Positions 1-8,972 of a stretch of DNA of 64,000 nucleotides are shown here, in pieces. Each line of letters begins with the position of its first letter. Position 1 is the stretch's first letter. A program made the position numbers and the translations under genes. Origin of the DNA: Alloacidobacterium dinghuense (GTDB lineage Bacteria > Acidobacteriota > Terriglobia > Terriglobales > Acidobacteriaceae); assembly GCF_014274465.1 (NCBI RefSeq), contig NZ_CP060394.1, positions 3,410,001-3,474,000 of the forward strand, given 5' to 3'. The notes beneath the pieces are model-generated. The model was not told the DNA's origin, made no database searches, and saw only the letters and a program-made list of their open reading frames with translations.

Positions 1-1
1 G

Positions 2-226
2 GCGCAGAAAAAAACTTCATGCGGACAAACACCAGAAGGCGCAAAAAACGGATCATCGGTCAATGTGGCCGAATCCTCTTATTCACATTCCACCTCACAA
101 TCGAAATCGCCGTCTTCGTATCTCTGCTCTGCCGGGCTTGGGTCACCTCTTACAGTGAATGGTCATTCAGACTCGAAATCGAATAAGATAGCAATCCATC
201 AGGACCATAGCGCGATGAGTGCGTAG
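2..226 (+). CDS. possible 3' end of a Ser-rich protein, cut by window start
   Basis: Frame 2 is open from the first base to TAG at 224-226, giving about 74 residues rich in Ser, Thr, Asn and Lys without hydrophobic segments. The other two forward frames are also open for more than 120 bases, so openness alone is weak support. No family is recognised. The rest of 227-328 shows no feature except the ribosome binding site of the next gene (GGAG at 325-328). Confidence 0.2.
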   Translation, partial: AQKKTSCGQTPEGAKNGSSVNVAESSYSHSTSQSKSPSSYLCSAGLGSPLTVNGHSDSKSNKIAIHQDHSAMSA

Positions 227-337
227 TTCCTGGCTGCTCGGAGGCTAATTCCATTGGAGCTTAAATCTGCTCCATAATGGCTGACACAATGATGCAATCG
301 AGAAGATGACTACTATTTCATCCAGGAGTTGTCCACC

Positions 338-1588
338 GTGTCTACCGCTGAACGCGAAAGTACGCTGGAAAATCGCCTACTAAGAAGAATTCAGGGCTTG
401 ATTGGTCAGGCGCCCATTCAACTGGAATTCGACCAAGAGAAGATTGGCCCTCCGGATCCGACGAAGAATGAGAGCGTTGTCATTCGAGACCGACGAACGC
501 TCGCGCATATGGTGCTCGATCCCGAGCTTGGCTTCGGCGACGGATACATGCAGGGCCGAATCGAAATAAACGGCAATCTCGTCAACATCTTGGAACAAGT
601 CTTCAGATCCATGCGCTCAAGCGGAAAACGAAGCTGGTATGGTCGCCTCTTTTCCAATTGGCTGCAGCACATGCAGGGCAACACTCGGGGAGGATCGGCA
701 GCTAACATTCATCATCACTACGACCTGAATACCGACTTCTACAAGCTGTGGCTGGATTCGCACCTGGTTTATACCTGCGCATATTTTCCAACTCATTCTG
801 CAACCCTCGAAGAGGCACAGAAGGCAAAGCTCGAACACGTCTGCCGGAAATTGCGGCTTCAGCCGGGTGAGAGAGTTGTGGATGCGGGCTGCGGCTGGGG
901 CGCACTCGCACTGCACATGGCAAGACATTACGGCGTTAGCGTGCAGGCGTTCAATATTTCCCATGAACAAATTCAATATGCACGTGCGCAAGCACGACGA
1001 GAAGGTCTAACGGATCAGGTTACGTTCGTTGAGGACGACTACCGGAATATTTCCGGAAGATTTGACGCTTTTGTCTCGGTCGGCATGTTGGAGCACATCG
1101 GACGCGAACACTATGGAGAACTGGGAAGGGTCCTTCAACGCACAATCGGTAACTCCGGACGAGGTCTCATGCATTTCATAGGGCGCAATCGGCCAGCGCC
1201 ATTCAGTACCTGGATTCGCAAACGCATCTTTCCAGGTGCTTACGTGCCAGCACTGCGGGAGGCGCTCGAAATCTTTGAACGGCAGAATTACTCGGTACTC
1301 GACGTCGAGAACCTCCGACTTCACTACGCCAAAACGCTCGAACACTGGCTGGCTCGGTACGAACGCTCGGTCGAGAGTGTGTCTTCCATGTTCGGACCTG
1401 AATTCGTTCGTGCCTGGCGGCTCTATCTCGCCGGCTCCATTGCAAGTTTCCGCACTGGGATGCTGCAACTGTTCCAGGTCGTTTTCGCTGGTTCAGCATG
1501 CCGGCAGATTCCCTGGACCCGGGCCTACTTGTACACCGAGTCCGCACGCTTGGAGAACGAATCTCAATGGACTCCTGCCAGGTCTTGA
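338..1588 (+). CDS. cfa: cyclopropane-fatty-acyl-phospholipid synthase family methyltransferase
   Basis: SAM-dependent enzyme that should add a methylene or methyl group across the double bond of unsaturated acyl chains in membrane phospholipid. About 416 residues, near the usual length of the family. The signature HHHYDLNTDFYKLWL lies near residues 125-139 and the SAM-binding motif VVDAGCGWGALAL near 180-192; the family's N-terminal lipid-binding part precedes them. I chose GTG at 338 because GGAG (325-328) sits nine bases before it; a TTG at 329 lies directly on that site. The 3' end overlaps the next gene by 22 bases, which implies translational coupling with the flavoprotein. Whether the product is a cyclopropane or a methyl-branched chain cannot be read from the sequence. 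Confidence 0.9.
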   Translation: MSTAERESTLENRLLRRIQGLIGQAPIQLEFDQEKIGPPDPTKNESVVIRDRRTLAHMVLDPELGFGDGYMQGRIEINGNLVNILEQVFRSMRSSGKRSWYGRLFSNWLQHMQGNTRGGSAANIHHHYDLNTDFYKLWLDSHLVYTCAYFPTHSATLEEAQKAKLEHVCRKLRLQPGERVVDAGCGWGALALHMARHYGVSVQAFNISHEQIQYARAQARREGLTDQVTFVEDDYRNISGRFDAFVSVGMLEHIGREHYGELGRVLQRTIGNSGRGLMHFIGRNRPAPFSTWIRKRIFPGAYVPALREALEIFERQNYSVLDVENLRLHYAKTLEHWLARYERSVESVSSMFGPEFVRAWRLYLAGSIASFRTGMLQLFQVVFAGSACRQIPWTRAYLYTESARLENESQWTPARS

Positions 1589-2691
1589 TTGTGGGTGGCG
1601 GCCCTGCAGGATCTTCCTGCGCCAAGCGCCTGCATGAGGCTGGCCTCGATACCATCATTCTCGATAAGAGTGCATTTCCACGCGACAAAGTGTGCGGCGG
1701 CTGGATCACGCCCGCAGTGATCCGGGAGCTTGAAATTGATCTGACTGAGTACGCAAGTGGACGTGTCTTGCAGCTCATTACCCGCTTTCGGACCAGCCGA
1801 ATGGGCGACACGGAAGTTGAAACAGACTATGGCCGTCCGGTCAGCTATGGAATTCGACGAGTTGAATTTGATGACTATCTGCTGCGTCGCTGCGGAACGC
1901 GACTCATTCTGGGAACACCGTTGACAAGCATGGAACGCTCAGGTGACTCCTGGATCGTAAACGGCGCGATTCGCGCACGGCTCCTGATAGGCGCAGGCGG
2001 ACATTTCTGCCCGGTCGCCCGATTGCTGGGTACAAAGGCTCGCGACGAAACTGCGGTCGCCGCGCAGGAAATCGAATTCGAGATGGATCCAGAGCAGGCG
2101 AAATCATGTTCGATTCGCGGTGAAGCTCCGGAACTCTACTTCTGTTCGGACATGAAGGGCTATGGGTGGTGTTTTCGCAAGGAAAATTTTCTCAATATTG
2201 GTTTGGGCAGGCTTGATGCCCACTCCTTACCCGGTCATGTCTCCGACTTTCTGCGCTGGCTGAAGGAATCAGGCAAAGTGGCTTTTGCTCTTCCTGCCGC
2301 AATGCGCGGTCACGCCTATCTCATCTTTCGCGAAACAAAACGTCCCGTTGTCAGCGATGGAGTTCTGTTGATCGGAGATGCTGCCGGCCTGGCATACTCG
2401 CAGAGCGGTGAAGGAATCCGCCCGGCGATTGAATCCGGCTTACTGGCGGCTGACACCATCCTCGCCGCCGAAGGGGAATATACACGTTCCCGACTCGAAC
2501 GCTACCGAGAAATGTTGAACTCTCGATTCGGCGAGTCACGATCGGACTGGTCTACGCTTATCGGCCGGAAGTTACCACCACGATTCATGCAGTCAATCGC
2601 AGGATCACTGCTGAGGACTCACTGGTTTTCACGACGCATCGTCCTGGATCGCTGGTTTCTGCACACTCACGAGCCTGCCCTCGACGCCTGA
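1567..2691 (+). CDS. FAD-dependent oxidoreductase, geranylgeranyl reductase family
   Basis: Flavoprotein of the p-hydroxybenzoate hydroxylase fold, of the branch that reduces double bonds in isoprenoid or lipid chains. The dinucleotide-binding motif VGGGPAGSS is at residues 9-17, a KVCGGW segment at 41-46, and the second FAD motif GDAAGLAYSQSGEGIRPAIESG runs over about 270-291. The family's C-terminal helical part follows, for 374 residues in total. The start is ATG 1567, inside the methyltransferase gene; an in-frame ATG at 1498 would add 23 unrelated residues. The overlap suggests that both proteins act on the same lipid, possibly methylation followed by reduction. It converges on pgm with a 30-base gap and no obvious terminator. 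Confidence 0.8.
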   Translation: MDSCQVLIVGGGPAGSSCAKRLHEAGLDTIILDKSAFPRDKVCGGWITPAVIRELEIDLTEYASGRVLQLITRFRTSRMGDTEVETDYGRPVSYGIRRVEFDDYLLRRCGTRLILGTPLTSMERSGDSWIVNGAIRARLLIGAGGHFCPVARLLGTKARDETAVAAQEIEFEMDPEQAKSCSIRGEAPELYFCSDMKGYGWCFRKENFLNIGLGRLDAHSLPGHVSDFLRWLKESGKVAFALPAAMRGHAYLIFRETKRPVVSDGVLLIGDAAGLAYSQSGEGIRPAIESGLLAADTILAAEGEYTRSRLERYREMLNSRFGESRSDWSTLIGRKLPPRFMQSIAGSLLRTHWFSRRIVLDRWFLHTHEPALDA

Positions 2692-2721
2692 GAGCGCGAA
2701 ACACCAACGGACGTGCCAATA

Positions 2722-4386
2722 TCAGGCAAGCGCGTTCGTTACGATCTGCTGCGCCTCATCTACGATGCTCTGGAGGTGAGCTTCATCTCTGAAGCTCTCC
2801 GCATAGATCTTGTAAAGATTCTCGGTTCCGGAGGGCCGCGCTGCGAACCAGCCATTTTCGGCAACAACCTTCAAGCCACCGATGGGAGCGTTATTGCCTG
2901 GAGCATTCGTCAATTTACCGGTAATTCGCTCTCCTGCCATGTGTGATTCCTTGACCGAGTCAGCAGATAGTTTGCTGAGCTTTGCCTTTTGCTCCGGGCT
3001 GGCTGGCGCGTCGATACGCGTGTAGTAGGGCATACCGAACTTCTCCACCAACTCGGAGAAGTGCTGGCCGGGGTCTTTTCCGGTGACGGCAGTGATTTCC
3101 GCCGCCACCAAGTCCATGATGGGACCATCCTTGTCTGTTGTCCATACCGTGCCATCCCGCCGCAGTAAACTTGCGCCAGCGCTCTCTTCCCCACCGAAAC
3201 AGAATGACCCATCGAACAAGCCTGCAACAAACCATTTGAAGCCCACCGGGGTCTCTGAAAGTTGCCTGCCCAGGCTGCTCACCACTCGGTCAATCATGCT
3301 GCTGCTGACCACTGTTTTGCCGACAACTGTATGGGTCGGCCACTGTGGTCGATGCGTCAACAAATACTGGATGGCAACTGCGAGATAGTGGTTTGGGTTC
3401 ATCAGGCCAGCGGATGGCGTGACAATGCCATGCCGATCCGAGTCAGGATCATTGGCAAAGGCGACCTGATATTGATCCTTCAATCGCAGAAGGCTCGCCA
3501 TGGCGTACGGGCTTGAGCAGTCCATGCGAATCTTGCCATCATGATCAACCGTCATGAACGAGAACGTGGGGTCAATGATCGGATTCACAACCTGGATCTC
3601 CAAACCATAAACCGAGTTGACCTGCTCCCAATAAGGCGCGAACGCGCCGCCCAGCGGGTCTACTCCCAACTTCAGGCCAGCATGTTTAATCGCGTCCATA
3701 TCGACAGTATTTTTCAGATCTTTGACATAAGGCAGAGCAAAGTCTTGCTCGTGCGTGTTCGCGGCTTTGATCGCCTTTGAATAGGGCATGCGCTTAACGT
3801 CGGCATTGTTCGCCCGCAGCGAATCGTTCGCCCGTTGTTCCACCCAGCGCGTGACATCAGTATCCGCTGGACCGCCGTTCGTTGGGTTGTATTTGAAGCC
3901 GCCATCCTCCGGAGGATTATGTGAGGGCGTGATGACAATGCCATCCGCTAGATGGTCTTTGCGGCCCCGGTTGTAGACAAGGATGGCGTGCGAAACGATC
4001 GGTGTCGGGGTAACGCCATCGTTCTGCTGAATGACAGTCTCGACGCCGTTCGCGGCCAGCACTTCAAGAGCAGTAATCTGCGCGGGCGCTGAGAGTGCAT
4101 GCGTATCCTTGCCCATGAAGAGTGGCCCATCCGTTCCCTGCATGCGCCTGTAATCGCAAATAGCCTGCGTAATGGCCAGAATATGAGCTTCGGTAAAAGT
4201 TCCGCGCTTCGGGGTGCCTCTGTGGCCGCTGGTTCCGAAACTCACCATCTGGGTGGAATCACTCAGATCAGGGCGCCGCTCCAGGTACTCTCGCTTAAGA
4301 TCGTCGACATCGATCAGCATCTCTTTCGGGGCTGGATGCCCGGCCAGCGGAGAAATACGCGATTGCACTTTTGCTTCGCTTACCAT
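2722..4386 (-). CDS. pgm: phosphoglucomutase (alpha-D-glucose-phosphate-specific)
   Basis: Interconverts glucose 1-phosphate and glucose 6-phosphate in the cytoplasm. 554 residues, close to the 546 of E. coli Pgm. TSGHRG lies at 52-57, the phospho-serine loop [11 protein letters not shown] at 153-163 (Ser155 as the phosphorylated residue), the metal loop DPDSDRHG near 310, and the C-terminal phosphate-binding segment with RPSGTE near 520. A strong ribosome site (AGGAGG) precedes ATG 4386. It lies 147 bases downstream of glycogen phosphorylase on the same strand, so the pair would turn glycogen into glucose 6-phosphate. Confidence 0.95.
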   Translation of the reverse strand: MVSEAKVQSRISPLAGHPAPKEMLIDVDDLKREYLERRPDLSDSTQMVSFGTSGHRGTPKRGTFTEAHILAITQAICDYRRMQGTDGPLFMGKDTHALSAPAQITALEVLAANGVETVIQQNDGVTPTPIVSHAILVYNRGRKDHLADGIVITPSHNPPEDGGFKYNPTNGGPADTDVTRWVEQRANDSLRANNADVKRMPYSKAIKAANTHEQDFALPYVKDLKNTVDMDAIKHAGLKLGVDPLGGAFAPYWEQVNSVYGLEIQVVNPIIDPTFSFMTVDHDGKIRMDCSSPYAMASLLRLKDQYQVAFANDPDSDRHGIVTPSAGLMNPNHYLAVAIQYLLTHRPQWPTHTVVGKTVVSSSMIDRVVSSLGRQLSETPVGFKWFVAGLFDGSFCFGGEESAGASLLRRDGTVWTTDKDGPIMDLVAAEITAVTGKDPGQHFSELVEKFGMPYYTRIDAPASPEQKAKLSKLSADSVKESHMAGERITGKLTNAPGNNAPIGGLKVVAENGWFAARPSGTENLYKIYAESFRDEAHLQSIVDEAQQIVTNALA

Positions 4387-4533
4387 GGAACCTCCTGACA
4401 GGCGATACTGAGCTGCGCCTTCTCAGGAAGAATATAAACACATCCGACTTCCTGCGTGCCACAGCCAGCCCTCGCACATCAACTCCCTAAGAATGGAGTT
4501 GGCATCCTGGTGGTTGGCTATATGCCAATATCT

Positions 4534-7020
4534 CTAGCAAAGAGTAATTGCTGCTACTCGCCAAATGTTCTCACTGTACTCGCGAATGGAGCGATCGGAG
4601 GAAAACTTTCCCATCCTTGCAGCATTCAGGATCGCCATCCTGGACCACTGCTCCTGGTCCCGATAGATTTCCGTCACTCGGTCCTGACAATCGATGTACG
4701 ACTGATAATCAGCAAAGAGAAGATATGGATCGCTGTTGAGCAACTGATCGAGAAGCGGCCGGAAGAGGTTTTGATCTCGGTGAGAGAACTGCCCCGACGA
4801 AATGCTGTCGATCACTTCTCGAAGGAAGGGGTTGGATTCATAGATTGCCCGCGGACGATACCCTTGTGCCAGCGTGGATTGCACTTGATCTGCCGTAAGA
4901 CCAAACAGGAAGAAGTTCTCATGGCCCACAGCATCTCTGATTTCGATGTTGGCTCCATCGAGCGTTCCTATCGTGAGCGCTCCATTCATGGCGAACTTCA
5001 TATTCCCGGTGCCTGAAGCCTCTTTGCCGGCAGTGGATATCTGCTCGCTAAGATCCGCGGCTGGATACACCTTCTGTCCGAGCGAAACGTCATAGTCAGG
5101 AAGAAAGACTACCTTCAGACGATGCTTCACATCCGGGTCGGTGTTGACGACTTCGGCGACGGAGTTGATGAGTTTGATGATCAGCTTGGCCATGGCGTAG
5201 CCAGGTGCCGCCTTTCCGCCAAACAAGAACGTACGCGGAGCCATCTCCAGGTTCGGTTTTCGCTTCAGCCGGAAATAGAGCGTGAGGATGTGTAGGACCT
5301 TCAGATGCTGCCTCTTGTACTCATGGATTCTCTTGACGAGGACGTCAAACATTGAGCTGGGATCTACAGAAATCCCTGTCGCTTCTAATATGTAATTCGT
5401 CAATCGAACCTTCACATCGTGCTGCACTCTGCGCCATTCCGCGCGAAAAGCAGCGTCTTCGGCGAGCCCTTCAAGCTGTTTCAACTCATCGAGGTTGTTG
5501 AGCCATCCATTTCCTACCCGTCGCGTCATCAGAGCCGATTGCTCCGGGTTGCTCACAGCGAGCCATCTCCGCGGCGTCACACCATTCGTTACGTTGATGA
5601 ATTTCTCGGGCCACAATTCATAGAAGTCACGAAGGACTTCTTTCTTCAACAATTCAGTATGCAACGCCGCAACGCCGTTGACGCGATAGCTTCCCACACA
5701 AGCCAGATTCGCCATGCGCACAAACTTCTCGCCATGTTCATCGATGATCGACATCCTTGAGACCCTCGCCTCATCCCCATCGAAATGCTTGCGGACCTCC
5801 GACAAGAAGCGCGCGTTGATTTCGTTGATGATCTCAAGGTGCCGCGGAAGAATCGAGGCGAACATCGGCCGAGGCCAGCGTTCCAGAGCTTCAGGAAGGA
5901 GCGTGTGATTGGTATAGCTGAATGTGTTGGAAGTGATTTCCCATGCCTTCTCCCAATCGAGACCATGCTCATCGACCAACAGGCGCATGAGTTCCGCGAC
6001 GCCGATGGACGGGTGTGTGTCATTCAGCTGGATCGCCCATTTTTCGTGGAAGGTGTCGATTTGCCGGCCAGCACGCAGGTGCAGCCGGATCATGTCCTGC
6101 AGGGCACACGAGGTGAAAAAATACTGTTGCTGGAGACGAAGCTCTTTGCCCTGAATTTCTTCGTCATTTGGATACAGGACTTTCGAGATGTTTTCAGCAA
6201 AGGTCTTGCCTGCAACAGCTCCCTGATAATCGCCGCTGTTGAAGCGATCGAAATAGAAAGATTCAGTCGATTCGGATCTCCATAACCGCAGGTCGTTTGC
6301 TATGCCCGACCGGTACCCCACTATTGGGGTGTTGTATGGAACGCCCCTGACTACCGATGCGGGTACCCACCGCACCCGGTATCTTCCGGTTGAATCCGTC
6401 CAGCCTTCCGTGCGGCCGCCGTAGCCCACTTCGACGGCTTCATGGGGGTGCCGGATTTCCCACGGATTTCCGTATCGGAGCCAATAATCCGTGAGTTCCA
6501 CCTGCCATCCATCGCGGATTTGCTGGCTGAAAATACCGAATTCGTACCGTATTCCATATCCGATGGCAGGAACGCCGAGCGTTGCCATAGAGTCGAGATA
6601 GCACGCGGCCAGACGGCCAAGACCACCGTTGCCTAGACCTGGTTCGCTCTCCTGTTCCTCGATGACACCGAGATCACGGCCCAATTCAGCTACAGCTTGC
6701 CGGATAGGTTCTTCAAGATCCAGGTTGAGGAGGTTATTCGCCAGATGCGGTCCCATCAGGAACTCAGCCGATAGGTAACACACAACGCGGACATCCTGCT
6801 GCTTGTAGCAGGCCAACGTCGCGAACCATCTCGCGAGGATTCGGTCGCGAACCGTATAGGCGACTGCGGCGAAGAATTCCTGATTACTGGCGTTTGCCTG
6901 GGTTGTTCCTACGATGTAGTAAAGGTTGTCCAGAATGGCCCGTTTCAAGGCCTCCACGCTGGTGGCCGTGCGGTCGTCCTCAATCTGCACGATGGGTGCC
7001 GGAAATGCCAGCTTCTCCAT
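4534..7020 (-). CDS. glgP: glycogen/starch phosphorylase (GT35)
   Basis: Phosphorolysis of alpha-1,4-glucan to glucose 1-phosphate with pyridoxal phosphate as cofactor. 828 residues, the usual length of the long bacterial/eukaryotic type. Family landmarks include AEFLMGPHLANNLLNL, GNGGLGRLAACYLDS, INVTNGVTPRRWL and the PLP-lysine region EASGTGNMKFAMNGALTIGT in the C-terminal third. GAGGTGC precedes ATG 7020. It is the upstream gene of a probable two-gene unit with pgm. A second phosphorylase of the short type lies at 56663-59320, so the organism carries both kinds. Confidence 0.95.
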   Translation of the reverse strand: MEKLAFPAPIVQIEDDRTATSVEALKRAILDNLYYIVGTTQANASNQEFFAAVAYTVRDRILARWFATLACYKQQDVRVVCYLSAEFLMGPHLANNLLNLDLEEPIRQAVAELGRDLGVIEEQESEPGLGNGGLGRLAACYLDSMATLGVPAIGYGIRYEFGIFSQQIRDGWQVELTDYWLRYGNPWEIRHPHEAVEVGYGGRTEGWTDSTGRYRVRWVPASVVRGVPYNTPIVGYRSGIANDLRLWRSESTESFYFDRFNSGDYQGAVAGKTFAENISKVLYPNDEEIQGKELRLQQQYFFTSCALQDMIRLHLRAGRQIDTFHEKWAIQLNDTHPSIGVAELMRLLVDEHGLDWEKAWEITSNTFSYTNHTLLPEALERWPRPMFASILPRHLEIINEINARFLSEVRKHFDGDEARVSRMSIIDEHGEKFVRMANLACVGSYRVNGVAALHTELLKKEVLRDFYELWPEKFINVTNGVTPRRWLAVSNPEQSALMTRRVGNGWLNNLDELKQLEGLAEDAAFRAEWRRVQHDVKVRLTNYILEATGISVDPSSMFDVLVKRIHEYKRQHLKVLHILTLYFRLKRKPNLEMAPRTFLFGGKAAPGYAMAKLIIKLINSVAEVVNTDPDVKHRLKVVFLPDYDVSLGQKVYPAADLSEQISTAGKEASGTGNMKFAMNGALTIGTLDGANIEIRDAVGHENFFLFGLTADQVQSTLAQGYRPRAIYESNPFLREVIDSISSGQFSHRDQNLFRPLLDQLLNSDPYLLFADYQSYIDCQDRVTEIYRDQEQWSRMAILNAARMGKFSSDRSIREYSENIWRVAAITLC

Positions 7021-7699
7021 AGTTGCACCTCGTTGTTGAACCTCGTTCTGTGTGGTCCAGGCAGAGCCTTCCAGTGTTGGCGGATCCTTGGGCGCGTATC
7101 AGCCTGGCAGAATACTTCGCAGATCATTCATGCTAGAGCGTCGGCTCCCGCAGAGCAATCAACGGATCGTGAATTCATCCATAATTCGTCCATCGAAGGC
7201 CAGATTTTCGCGGCAGATCAATGCTTGAATCGCCTGATTCGGGCGGCACAGGTGTGGCGGCTTCCTTGGCCTGTCCCCCTCCCCCGGTCGGGAAGATGTC
7301 TTCTATATTTTTCAATGATTTACAGGGGGATCATCCCCCTCCAAGCCAATGATTCTAAATCGTTTAACCTGGTTCTAGTGTTTTCAACAACTTAGCGGGG
7401 GGTCCATTTGGTGTTTCCTTGAAATATCCCCTATATTCAGGATACCAATTTAGCGGACATAACACGCCAATTTGGACTGTCTGCAAGTGGCTTCGTTTCA
7501 ATTGATTAGATAATTTCCACAGTTTTTTGGACTTGACAAGATTTAGCACGCCCTGCGCCAGACCGACGACATGCTGTCCACGAGTCCTCTGCTTCTCGGA
7601 ATCCCTGACATCGATTTGTGTGCAGATGCAGCTGAAGAGTGGTAATCTTCGGGCCAAGTATTGATTCCACCCATCCACGGAAATGAAAGGTAGCCGATC
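7021..7699. other. 679-base intergenic region between glgP and lipoprotein gene
   Basis: Divergent spacer that must hold the promoters of glgP and of the lipoprotein gene. It contains C-rich and G-rich runs and a short hairpin AGGGGG-ATCAT-CCCCCT at 7324-7340. A reverse-strand reading frame of 115 codons (7364-7711) lacks recognisable features and overlaps the lipoprotein start, so it is not called. A single GCGGACAT half-site lies at 7453-7460. Confidence 0.4.
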
Positions 7700-8512
7700 A
7701 TGAGTCGTCAAAAGCTATTTCTGGTGACCACGTTGCTGTCGGCAGGATTGCTGTTCGCCGGGTGCAAGAAGTCTTCGGATCAAGAGCAGGCAGCAGCTAC
7801 GCAGCCTGCCGCGGCTCCAGCAAGCGAACCCGCTGCAAACCCACCTGCGTCAAGCCAGCCGGCCGCGGCTCCGGCAGCGGCGCCTGCGGCTTCGCCGAGT
7901 GCACCGGCTTCGGCTCCAGCTGCGGCTCCGGCAGCGGCTCCGGCACCTGCACCGGCGCCACCACCACCGCCTCCTCCGCCACCGCCTATCGTGATTCCAG
8001 CGGGAACGACTTTGTCTGTGACGCTCACCTCCGGGTTGAGTTCAAAGGAGAGTTCGGCGGGACAAGGGTTTAATGGAACGCTCGCCAATTCGGTATCCGT
8101 TGGCGGGGCGAGAGCGATTCCTGCTGGCTCACCTGTGAGCGGCACGGTGACCGATGCCAAGTCCGCGGGCAAATTCAAAGGCGCGGCCAGCCTCGGCATT
8201 ACGCTCTCGTCGATCTCTGTTCACGGCGTAAGCTATCCGATTACTACGAGCGTCTATAGTCAGCAATCTACGGGCAAAGGCAAGCGCACTGCTGGATTCA
8301 TCGGCGGCGGCGCAGGCGCAGGCGCCCTGATCGGCGGCCTGGCTGGTGGCGGCAAAGGCGCTGCGATCGGTGCCTTGGCTGGAGCCGGTGCCGGGACTGC
8401 GGGTGCCGCTCTTACGGGGAATAACCGAGAGATCACCTTCGCGCCGGAAACGGTTGTCAGCTTCAAGTTGGCGAATTCGCTCACTCTTCCGCCGCATCGG
8501 GCAAGCGAGTAA
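7700..8512 (+). CDS. Pro/Ala-rich lipoprotein with barrel-like and glycine-zipper domains
   Basis: Function unknown. The signal peptide ends in the lipobox LLFAGC, with Cys22 as lipidation site. Residues about 31-98 are a low-complexity Pro/Ala linker ending in a poly-Pro run, as in proteins that span the periplasm. Residues about 98-185 resemble a small beta domain (IPAGTTLSVTLTSGLSS, then IPAGSPVSGTV), and about 195-245 is glycine-zipper-like (GGGAGAGALIGGLAGG). Similar beta domains occur in the proteins at 39770 and 42801. AAAGG lies ten bases before the ATG. The perfect terminator at 8528-8557 ends the unit, so the gene is probably monocistronic. Confidence 0.75.
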   Translation: MSRQKLFLVTTLLSAGLLFAGCKKSSDQEQAAATQPAAAPASEPAANPPASSQPAAAPAAAPAASPSAPASAPAAAPAAAPAPAPAPPPPPPPPPPIVIPAGTTLSVTLTSGLSSKESSAGQGFNGTLANSVSVGGARAIPAGSPVSGTVTDAKSAGKFKGAASLGITLSSISVHGVSYPITTSVYSQQSTGKGKRTAGFIGGGAGAGALIGGLAGGGKGAAIGALAGAGAGTAGAALTGNNREITFAPETVVSFKLANSLTLPPHRASE

Positions 8513-8527
8513 CCCCACTGTATGAAC

Positions 8528-8562
8528 AGAACAGCCGCCCAGTGGGCGGCTGTTCTTATTTC
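8528..8562 (+). terminator. intrinsic terminator after lipoprotein gene
   Basis: Perfect inverted repeat AGAACAGCCGCCC (8528-8540), loop AGT, then GGGCGGCTGTTCT (8544-8556), followed by TATT. It begins 16 bases after the stop codon at 8512. Confidence 0.85.
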
Positions 8563-8972
8563 TGCCAGATGCACTGTTTCTATGGATATGTCACAACCTG
8601 ATAGACCAGTGCTGATCCCTGATAATACGGCCTGTAGTACACGTTTACTGCTTCTTTCGGTTGTGTCTTCTGTTTTGTCTGCGCCGGCAAGGAGGCTGCC
8701 AGCAGGGGGGAGCATGAACAGTACCAATATATGTCGAAGCCGGTACACGTTTCATCCAATCGGATTGAGAGTGTCCACCGCCATCTACATTGAAGCGTGC
8801 TAAGTGTGCCACATTTTTTCTATAAGTGGAAATACATGAACCCTGCAGAAAGTATCCCGGCAGTTCTGACAGGTACGGCTTTTGCGTGCTGTGGCTTACG
8901 CCATGTACAGTTACAGGTGGAAATCGAGGAAAATCGATTTATTTTTCATAAATTTAGCCATCAAGGAGAACC
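8563..8972. other. 410-base spacer upstream of M24-fold gene
   Basis: No supported gene. A 93-codon forward frame (8522-8803) runs through the terminator and has no family features. The last 60 bases are AT-rich and should hold the promoter of the next gene; AAGGAGAA directly precedes ATG 8973. Confidence 0.4.

Noticed and set aside
7364-7711. 115-codon reverse frame between glgP and the lipoprotein gene
   Set aside because: It overlaps the lipoprotein start, has no ribosome site or family feature, and lies where the divergent promoters must be.
8522-8803. 93-codon forward frame after the lipoprotein gene
   Set aside because: It starts inside the terminator hairpin and has no recognisable features.
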